Assembly (NCBI GenBank): GCA_020846515.1
Contig: JADLDX010000445.1
Coordinates: 1-11,594 of the forward strand
DNA length: 11,594 nt
Direction: 5' to 3'
Source of the DNA: Pirellulaceae bacterium
GTDB lineage: Bacteria; Planctomycetota; Planctomycetia; Pirellulales; Pirellulaceae
Positions 6,312 to 11,594 of this stretch are shown piece by piece. The translations under genes and the position numbers were made by a program. The notes under the pieces were generated by a model. The model did not search any database, was not told the DNA's origin, and was given only the letters and a program-made list of their open reading frames with translations. Position 1 is the first letter of the stretch; each line of letters begins with the position of its first letter.

Positions 6312-7415
6312 TTATGCCCAGCGCAAACAGTAAACAGGTGGCAAATCCTGTGTGATAGTAGTCCAACTGTCACCCTGATCTTCGCTGATCCACAAACCGC
6401 CTGTGGTCGAACCAATGGCTAGTGTTTGACCGGCTGCGTCGATCTCGATCGAGTGACGATAGACCAGGTGATAAGCATGTTGTTGGGGTAAACCCGTGCG
6501 TAGCACATCAAAGCTTTGGCCACCATCGCGTGTTCGCGTGACAACAAACTGTCCATCGACCGGATAACGATCGGCATCGCGGACTGCGGGTACGAACCAA
6601 GCGGTCTGCGGATCAGTGGGGTGCACAGCGACTCCGAAACCGAAGGCCGACGGTTTGGCGCTGGTTATCTCCTGCCAAGACTGGCAGTCATCGATAGAAC
6701 GAAAAATTCCGTTGTGATGTTGGACCCAGAAGCAATCGGGTTGGGCGGGGCATTGGACCAGTCGATGCGGGTCCTGGATATCTGGATCAAAGGCTTGTTC
6801 TGGCGGCATGTATTCGGCGCGCATGCCACTGGATCGGCAGTGCCAATCTCGGCCATTATTGGTCGTGCGCCATACGCCACCACATGAAATGCCAATCGTG
6901 ACACAATCACTTTGGCGTGGATCGATGGCGATGGAATGGATCCCGGGAAAATCGTAACCGCCACCAAACCAGCGGGCGCGATTTGGCAAATTCCAGAGTG
7001 GCATGTTCAATTGCCATGACTGGCCAGCATCGTCGGAGGTAAACAGTCCTCCCGGCAAGGTTCCACACCAAAGCCGACCGCTGGGCGCTTGTTCGATCGC
7101 CCAAATCATATCTAACGACCATGGTATCGCTATGTTCCGCATAGGATCAATGACATCGGCTACTTCAGGTGGCTTTGGCGGGTAAGCGGGAGTCTGAACT
7201 TCTTGCCAGGTGGAACCGCCATCATTCGATCGATGAACCTTGGCGCCAAAGTGCCCATGCTTGAGTGACACTACCAGATCCTGGTGATTGGCCGAGGCAT
7301 ATACGAATGTCACTTGTGTTCCCAGGAACGCCGACTGTTGAATCTCCCATTGCGAACCTTGGCAAACGTATTGAAACAAACCTTTACGTGTTCCGACCCA
7401 CAACGAGCGACGCAT
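6312..7415 (-). CDS. Cytoplasmic Asp-box (BNR) beta-propeller protein
   Basis: The 367-residue protein has six Asp-box/BNR motifs of the S/T-x-D-x-G-x-x-W type: SNDGGSTW (63-70), SDDAGQSW (127-134), TTNNGRDW (184-191), SIDDCQSW (240-247), TRDGGQSF (295-302) and SEDQGDSW (344-351). The spacing implies a propeller of six or more blades, as in sialidases and the VPS10/photosystem-assembly type. It lacks a signal peptide, and I see no sialidase arginine triad or F/YRIP start motif, so a glycosidase activity is not supported even though such proteins are often labelled exo-alpha-sialidase. The start ATG is 2 nt beyond the stop codon of the MoaD-like gene and has a strong GGAGGA site 5 nt upstream, so the two are co-translated. 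A binding or scaffold role with that partner is inferred. Confidence 0.88.
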   Translation of the reverse strand: MRRSLWVGTRKGLFQYVCQGSQWEIQQSAFLGTQVTFVYASANHQDLVVSLKHGHFGAKVHRSNDGGSTWQEVQTPAYPPKPPEVADVIDPMRNIAIPWSLDMIWAIEQAPSGRLWCGTLPGGLFTSDDAGQSWQLNMPLWNLPNRARWFGGGYDFPGIHSIAIDPRQSDCVTIGISCGGVWRTTNNGRDWHCRSSGMRAEYMPPEQAFDPDIQDPHRLVQCPAQPDCFWVQHHNGIFRSIDDCQSWQEITSAKPSAFGFGVAVHPTDPQTAWFVPAVRDADRYPVDGQFVVTRTRDGGQSFDVLRTGLPQQHAYHLVYRHSIEIDAAGQTLAIGSTTGGLWISEDQGDSWTTITQDLPPVYCLRWA

Positions 7416-7417
7416 AA

Positions 7418-7687
7418 CTATCCTCCCGAAAGTGCTTGAAAGACAAAGACCTCGTCCCCGTCGTCCAATCGATCCTGCAACCCTACTCGATCACGGATAG
7501 TGTGGTCGTTCACAAAGATGGTCACATGTTTTCGCACGGCACCCTGATCATCCAGCACGTAGCCACGTAACGTGGGATACTGGTCAAAGACCTGTTCCAA
7601 CGCAATCGCAACGCAGGTTGCGGAAACCAAGGGATTATCGGTTTGCACGTGTTTGGAGAAACTGGGCGCGAACGCAACACGAATCAT
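7418..7687 (-). CDS. MoaD/ThiS-like ubiquitin-fold protein with C-terminal Gly-Gly
   Basis: The 89-residue protein matches the MoaD/ThiS fold in size and pattern. A first strand (IRVAFAP) and a helix with YPTLRGYVLDDQG (37-49) are followed by VTIFVND (55-61), then DDGDEVFVFQ (75-84), and the tail A-L-S-G-G (85-89). In MoaD, ThiS and relatives the terminal Gly-Gly is adenylated by a MoeB/ThiF-type E1 enzyme and carries sulfur as a thiocarboxylate, or is joined to a protein lysine. No E1, molybdopterin synthase or thiazole gene is present, so this is not a standard moaD or thiS locus. It is translationally linked to the downstream BNR gene. No strong Shine-Dalgarno precedes the ATG at 7687; a candidate promoter lies about 40 bp further upstream. 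The family call is firm, the pathway unknown. Confidence 0.88.
   Translation of the reverse strand: MIRVAFAPSFSKHVQTDNPLVSATCVAIALEQVFDQYPTLRGYVLDDQGAVRKHVTIFVNDHTIRDRVGLQDRLDDGDEVFVFQALSGG
7421..7426 (-). promoter_or_regulatory. Shine-Dalgarno site inside the last two codons of the MoaD-like gene
   Basis: On the minus strand GGAGGA encodes the terminal Gly88-Gly89 of the MoaD-like protein. It is also an ideal Shine-Dalgarno sequence, 5 nt (TAGTT) before the ATG of the BNR gene. This fixes the BNR start and suggests translational coupling between the two genes. Confidence 0.75.
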
Positions 7688-7734
7688 GAGATTGAATTCG
7701 AATGAGACAAGTGAAACAAGTTTGGCCGAGAAAT

Positions 7735-7764
7735 AGTATAGTATCGCCCAGGCTGTTTAAGCAA
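7735..7764 (-). promoter_or_regulatory. Candidate promoter of the MoaD-like/BNR operon
   Basis: On the minus strand TTGCTT (7759-7764) and TATACT (7735-7740) are separated by 18 bp. The -10 box matches consensus at 5 of 6 positions and the -35 box at 3 of 6 (its TTG). Transcription would begin near 7728, leaving a leader of about 40 nt. A second overlapping box, GATACT, lies 5 bp upstream of TATACT. The rest of the 219-bp gap (7688-7906) shows nothing gene-like. Confidence 0.38.
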
Positions 7765-7906
7765 AAAAGTTCATCGACAGCTCTTTGGATCAGAGCGAGC
7801 GGCCGACCTCATGAGCGTGATTGGTTATCACGATTGATTGGCCCGGATTCAGGTTGTTCGTCCTCGGGGCCTTCCGGAAAACGCGGTAAACGTGGGCCAC
7901 CAACGC

Positions 7907-8806
7907 TTAAGGTTTCAGTTGAGCTTGGCGCACCTTGATGATCGCTTGTGGGTCAGCTGGTTCGAGATCTGTACCTGTATAAGACGCCAAGTCGCGGAGG
8001 GCAATCACACGGAACTTGCCAACTGCCAGGTAATGCATGTAGGCTTCGAACTTTTGCTGCTCGGTACTGACCCAGTCATGAGCCGTGTCGGGGGCACCAT
8101 GGAACTGCAGGATGGCCACGCGTCCCGATTTGGCCTGTTCGACAGCGCGTACGAAGTCATCCAAGGTCCATTTGGGTCGGGCGTCACCGGCTGAGGGCAA
8201 GAGTAACGGATGATCCAGGCCGGGCTGGTAAGCAAACCCACGCCCTTGCTCATAGGGATACTCCGGTGCACCACCACGTCGCGCAAATCGAATGCCTTGC
8301 TGCTCCAGTATCTCAAAGGCCTTCATCGACGTGGCATTGCCAGGCCAGGCAAACGAAACCGGTGCCGGTATTTGATGCTCGGCGCAGCGACTGACGATCG
8401 CTTGCAGTTGTTCGGTCAGTTTGGGAACGTTGGCGTCGCCAATACCCAGATGGTCGCGAGTGTGGTTACCAATCTCAAACCCGTCGCGATGCAACTGCGC
8501 GATCTCTGACCAGGTCATGTAATCGCGCTTGTTGGTCGTAAAGTCAAAACCTTCCGTAATGAAAAAGGTTGCTCCAAAGCCGTATTTCAAAAGTATTGGA
8601 CGTACGATCGTGTAATGACTCTTGGCCGAGTCATCAAACGTCAGTACCACCAGTTTGTCCGGAATCGACGGTTTGGCTGTTCCATCTAATGCACTTGGCG
8701 CGGGGGCAGACGTACCGGGTGTTTGGGCTGACAGCCCGGATTGACGATCGACTGGCAAGCAACACACGATGGCGGTCAGGGTGCATAAGATGCGAGTAGG
8801 TATCAT
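7907..8806 (-). CDS. Secreted polysaccharide deacetylase (NodB-homology)
   Basis: I take the ATG at 8806 (299 residues) because it gives a clean signal peptide, MIPTRILCTLTAIVCC with a cut near residue 27. A longer frame from a TTG at 8866 would start inside the repeat at 8850-8877 and spoil the signal. NodB landmarks are visible: TFDD (56-59) with the catalytic base/metal Asp, H115 and H119 of the HxxxH metal site in NHTRDH, FAWPGN (152-157) where R-x-P usually stands, and LQFHG with H236. The family removes N- or O-acetyl groups from chitin-, peptidoglycan- or xylan-type polymers. The substrate here is unknown, and the unusual third motif suggests a divergent subgroup. It lies 146 bp downstream of the double esterase gene on the same strand and may be co-transcribed through the repeat. 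Confidence 0.88.
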   Translation of the reverse strand: MIPTRILCTLTAIVCCLPVDRQSGLSAQTPGTSAPAPSALDGTAKPSIPDKLVVLTFDDSAKSHYTIVRPILLKYGFGATFFITEGFDFTTNKRDYMTWSEIAQLHRDGFEIGNHTRDHLGIGDANVPKLTEQLQAIVSRCAEHQIPAPVSFAWPGNATSMKAFEILEQQGIRFARRGGAPEYPYEQGRGFAYQPGLDHPLLLPSAGDARPKWTLDDFVRAVEQAKSGRVAILQFHGAPDTAHDWVSTEQQKFEAYMHYLAVGKFRVIALRDLASYTGTDLEPADPQAIIKVRQAQLKP

Positions 8807-8849
8807 GGCGGCCTGGATGCGTGATGGTGAATATTGCCTGCGTAGTTGG

Positions 8850-8947
8850 GTAGCCACCGCTGCCAAGCGGTGGATTTCGCCTCAAGCTGCGTCCACCGTC
8901 TGGCGACGGGTGGCTACCGAGTTCACCGTCTGGCGACGGGTGGCTAC
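8850..8947. repeat. Composite hairpin repeat array, copy 2
   Basis: An inverted-orientation unit (8850-8877, CCACCGC-TGCCAA-GCGGTGG with a perfect 7-bp stem) is followed, after 13 bp, by two direct units (8891-8920 and 8921-8947) with the core CACCGTCTGGCGACGGG and TGGCTAC. Order, orientation and 13-bp spacing are the same as in the array at 1109-1239, which has three direct units. The spacers match at about 8 of 13 positions. The array ends 5 bp from the stop codon of the esterase/propeller gene, so it forms the 3' region of that transcript and the leader side of the deacetylase gene. Confidence 0.9.
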
Positions 8948-8952
8948 ACCAT

Positions 8953-11544
8953 TTACTCAATGGTCAGTTTGCGACGAAAAATCGTATCGCCATTGGTGAT
9001 ATAGAGATAATCGTGATTGGTACCGGCCAGGACACAGCTGGTTAGCGGTTGTGTCTCCTTCGGTTTGGGCAGCACTCCGCATTGACGGCCGGTTGGATCA
9101 AAGATCTGTACACCCAGTGATGAGGTGACGTAGTAACGCCCTACTTTATCCACAGCCATCCCGTCGCCTTGCGACGTTGACTTGTAAGGTGGTGGCTGGT
9201 TGAACTTGAATTCACCATTGGGGTCGATGGGCAGTCGCATCGTCATGGTGGGCATCTTGGCATCTAACGATCCATCGGCCTTGACCCGGAACATCCATAC
9301 AAACTCGCCGCCATAATCGGAGACCGCCAGAGTGCCTTGATCATTGGACAAGGCAATGCCATTGGGTTTGCTGATGCCGGTATCGACTGGAGTTACCTGG
9401 CCACTCTTAATGTCGATGCGCGTGACGCGTTGATCTTTGGTCTCGGTGATATAGATGAATCCATCGCGAGTTACAGCCAGGTCGTTGGGTGTCACTCCGG
9501 TAGCTATGACTTTCACTTCTCCCGATTTGGGATCCAGCGAGATGACACGGTTCTTGGCGCCTTGGCAGCCATACATCAATCCGCCAGGCCCGAACTCCAG
9601 TCCACTGATTGATTCTTTGGCAATCTCAGTGCGCGTACCGTCTTGGGCGCTGATCTTGAATACCGCTGGTGCGCGCATGTCGGAGTAATAGAAGTTGCCC
9701 TCGGTGTCCGTGCAGGGCGCGTCACCAAAGCCCAGGTTTTCTGCCACGACTTCCCAGTTTGAGCCGGGGACGAGTAGCTTTAGCAAAGTCATATCGCCCT
9801 TGAGATCGCCTTTGGTATTAAGCACCGGCTCAAACTTCTCTTTCCGCCACAGCCATTTGAGGGCCTCAGGAAACCGCTGGCCGCCGAAGTCACTGTTGTG
9901 TGCGTAGCCTTCAGCCCAATCGAAGCGAGTGTCGTAGCCCATGTATTGCAGCGAGGAGGCCATCAACTGGTTTGCCCACGGCCAACTGCCAAAGGCATTG
10001 TCAATATCGCCACTGGTATCGGCCATATAAACTCGTATCGGCTTCGGTTCTGTTTTACGCACTAAAGAAGCATAGACGTCGCCACCGCGCAGGTTGGTAA
10101 AGCTGCCGACGCTGATCAATACTTTGCGAAACTCGCTGGGACGCTCCCAAGCCACGGTGAACGCACAGATGCCTCCCGAACTGGAGCCAGCGATAGCGCG
10201 TTGATCTGGGTCGTTAGTAATCGTGTAGCGTTTTTCTACTTCGGGAATAATCTCTTCAGTGATAAACCGAGCGAATCGGTCGCCTAAACTGTCGTACTCA
10301 AAGCTGCGATTGGAAAACTTGCCCGCTTGCTTGGGCTTTGACTTCTCATGGCCAGGACTGATGAACACCGCAATCGTAGGCGGCATGTCGCCTCGCGCGA
10401 TCAAGTTGTCAAACACGATCGGCACTCGCCAGCGACCTTGGACGTTGCTGAACGATTGACCGTCTTGAAAGACCATCAACGCAGTGGCCTGGCCTGGTTT
10501 GTATTGGGCCGGGACGTAGATGGACCAGTCGCGAGTTGTATTCTCGAAGATCTTGGACTCAAACGCGGGCATGGTTTCGACGGTACCATGGGGTACGTCA
10601 TCGCGCGCGATGGCATCGGCGTGCGGTTTCCATTCGGGTTTAGTTTGTGGCGAAGGTACATCGACCGATTCGGTCTTCTCGGCCCAGAGCCAACGCAGTG
10701 CCTCGGGCAGTTCTTGGCCTGCCCAGTTGCCGCTGTGGCCGCCTTCCGTCATGACGAACTTGTGTTCATAACCGGCAAAGCGCAGGGCGGCTGCCAGGTC
10801 TTGATTCGCCAGCGGCCAGTTCCCAAACAGGTTATTCAGATCGTCTTGGCCATCTTGCAGATAAACCTTTAAGGCTTTGCGGTTCGCCTGTGTCTTGCGC
10901 ACCAGTCCGGGGTATGCCCAGCCGCCGCGAATGTTGGTGAAGCTGCCGATGTGGCTGAGCACTTTACCGAACTGCTCAGGCTTTTCCCAGGCGACCGTAA
11001 ATGCGCAGATCCCGCCCGATGAGATCCCGCAGACGGCTCGCTGTTTCGGATCGCTGGAAACCTGCAAACCCTTCAAAGCGACAGGCAGGAACTCTTCTAC
11101 CAAAAAGCGTGCGTATCGATCACCCATCGAATCGTATTCGAAAGAACGCGTGCTCCGATCTTTGGCATCGCTGCGCTCGGCCGGCACAGTGCCAGGATTA
11201 ACGAAGACAGCGATCGTGACCGGCATGGCCTTCTGATGAATGAGATTGTCGAACACGATCGGTACACGGAAAGCACCATCGGCTTTGGAATACCCACTGC
11301 CATCCATAAAGACCATCAGGGCGGCCGGTTTCTCTGCCGAGTATTGCGCGGGTACATAGACACTGTAGTCGCGTCGAGTACCGGGGAAGATCTGGCTGTC
11401 AGCGAATACTCCGGTGGTGATCTTGCCTTGCGGCACACCGGGCTGGACTTGACGGTCCGGGTGATTGGCTTTGGATGAGTCTTGACTGTGTGCGAACAGA
11501 GTCAACGACATCGCCAGCGCGATGCTCAAGAGGAATTGTTTCAT
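8953..11544 (-). CDS. Secreted tandem esterase with C-terminal SMP-30/gluconolactonase-like propeller
   Basis: The 863-residue protein carries a signal peptide (1-20, cut after AHS). Domain 1 (about 41-290) and domain 2 (about 320-570) are both alpha/beta-hydrolases of the Fes/esterase-D type. Nucleophile serines are S175 in CGISSGG and S455 in AGSSSGG, probable histidines H270 (EGGHSGN) and H549 (GYAHNSD), and acidic candidates D234 and D513. Over residues 165-218 and 445-498 the copies agree at 38 of 54 positions by hand alignment, which points to an old internal duplication. Domain 3 (about 575-860) is an SMP-30-type propeller with candidate metal residues N728 (KPNGIALS) and D794 (GDGMAVD); the usual early Glu is D608. 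Such domains suit cleavage of ester-linked acyl or aryl groups on polysaccharides and lactone hydrolysis (inference). No strong ribosome site precedes the ATG at 11544. The deacetylase gene lies downstream. Confidence 0.9.
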   Translation of the reverse strand: MKQFLLSIALAMSLTLFAHSQDSSKANHPDRQVQPGVPQGKITTGVFADSQIFPGTRRDYSVYVPAQYSAEKPAALMVFMDGSGYSKADGAFRVPIVFDNLIHQKAMPVTIAVFVNPGTVPAERSDAKDRSTRSFEYDSMGDRYARFLVEEFLPVALKGLQVSSDPKQRAVCGISSGGICAFTVAWEKPEQFGKVLSHIGSFTNIRGGWAYPGLVRKTQANRKALKVYLQDGQDDLNNLFGNWPLANQDLAAALRFAGYEHKFVMTEGGHSGNWAGQELPEALRWLWAEKTESVDVPSPQTKPEWKPHADAIARDDVPHGTVETMPAFESKIFENTTRDWSIYVPAQYKPGQATALMVFQDGQSFSNVQGRWRVPIVFDNLIARGDMPPTIAVFISPGHEKSKPKQAGKFSNRSFEYDSLGDRFARFITEEIIPEVEKRYTITNDPDQRAIAGSSSGGICAFTVAWERPSEFRKVLISVGSFTNLRGGDVYASLVRKTEPKPIRVYMADTSGDIDNAFGSWPWANQLMASSLQYMGYDTRFDWAEGYAHNSDFGGQRFPEALKWLWRKEKFEPVLNTKGDLKGDMTLLKLLVPGSNWEVVAENLGFGDAPCTDTEGNFYYSDMRAPAVFKISAQDGTRTEIAKESISGLEFGPGGLMYGCQGAKNRVISLDPKSGEVKVIATGVTPNDLAVTRDGFIYITETKDQRVTRIDIKSGQVTPVDTGISKPNGIALSNDQGTLAVSDYGGEFVWMFRVKADGSLDAKMPTMTMRLPIDPNGEFKFNQPPPYKSTSQGDGMAVDKVGRYYVTSSLGVQIFDPTGRQCGVLPKPKETQPLTSCVLAGTNHDYLYITNGDTIFRRKLTIE

Positions 11545-11560
11545 GATGTGTTCTGGGTTG

Positions 11561-11594
11561 GTTAGTGGGAGTTGGTTAGTGAGGTTCGTTAGTG
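11561..11594. repeat. Short CACTAAC direct repeats upstream of the esterase gene
   Basis: GTTAGTG (CACTAAC on the gene strand) occurs three times at 11561-11567, 11575-11581 and 11588-11594, with 13-14 bp between starts and similar GGTT-rich filler. The copies begin 17 bp upstream of the esterase start codon and run to the window edge, so the array may be longer. The spacing is a little over one helical turn, which would suit a regulator site, or it may be a simple microsatellite. Confidence 0.5.

Noticed and set aside
6237..6422. Rightward 61-residue frame starting with GTG overlapping the aminotransferase stop by 4 bp
   Set aside because: The overlap looks operon-like, but the frame soon runs antisense into the BNR gene for about 110 bp, has no recognisable motif, and crosses the hairpin at 6279-6308.
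6312..7415. True sialidase annotation for the BNR protein
   Set aside because: Asp-boxes alone do not define sialidases. No arginine triad, Tyr/Glu pair or F/YRIP motif could be identified, and the protein has no secretion signal.
7702..7938. Short rightward frame in the gap between the MoaD-like and deacetylase genes
   Set aside because: It runs across the candidate leftward promoter and into the end of the deacetylase gene, and shows low-complexity basic sequence with no start signal.
10348..10872. 174-residue rightward frame antisense to the esterase gene
   Set aside because: Falls completely within the duplicated esterase domains and shows no independent motif or ribosome site.

Overview
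The window looks like a planctomycete chromosome of the Pirellulaceae/Rhodopirellula type. This is inferred from gene content: secreted beta-helix and esterase proteins, a secreted di-heme peroxidase, Tat-tagged sugar-type enzymes, moderate GC, long spacers full of short palindromic repeats, and short transcription units. No rRNA, tRNA, CRISPR array, transposase, phage gene or plasmid gene was seen, so the species is not fixed.

Layout, left to right. A secreted right-handed beta-helix protein (2-1084, +) converges on a secreted di-heme cytochrome c peroxidase (1248-2483, -). A composite hairpin repeat array fills the gap between them. A 610-bp divergent spacer (2484-3093) follows. It carries two families of inverted repeats and candidate promoters on both sides. 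Next comes a rightward cluster: a Tat-signal amidohydrolase (3094-4014), a second amidohydrolase-fold protein whose metal ligands have been replaced (4017-4790), and a Tat-signal DegT/DnrJ/EryC1/StrS-type PLP aminotransferase (4909-6240). A small hairpin separates this cluster from a leftward two-gene unit. That unit encodes a MoaD/ThiS-like ubiquitin-fold protein ending in Gly-Gly (7418-7687), then a cytoplasmic Asp-box (BNR) beta-propeller (6312-7415). Further right, still leftward, are a secreted polysaccharide deacetylase (7907-8806), a second copy of the composite hairpin repeat, and an 863-residue secreted protein with two tandem esterase domains and an SMP-30/gluconolactonase-like propeller (8953-11544).

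How the genes may work together (inference). The envelope or secreted proteins (beta-helix, deacetylase, double esterase/propeller) suit processing of acetylated or esterified polysaccharide. The amidohydrolase pair plus aminotransferase look like one small-molecule or sugar module, partly routed through Tat. The MoaD-like/BNR pair is probably a separate cytosolic module. Its two genes are tightly coupled: the codons for the terminal Gly-Gly of the first also form the Shine-Dalgarno sequence of the second.

The best candidates for something undescribed are the MoaD-like/BNR pair without a visible activating enzyme, the intact/degenerate amidohydrolase couple next to an exported PLP enzyme, and the composite repeat that sits immediately after the stop codon of two unrelated genes.
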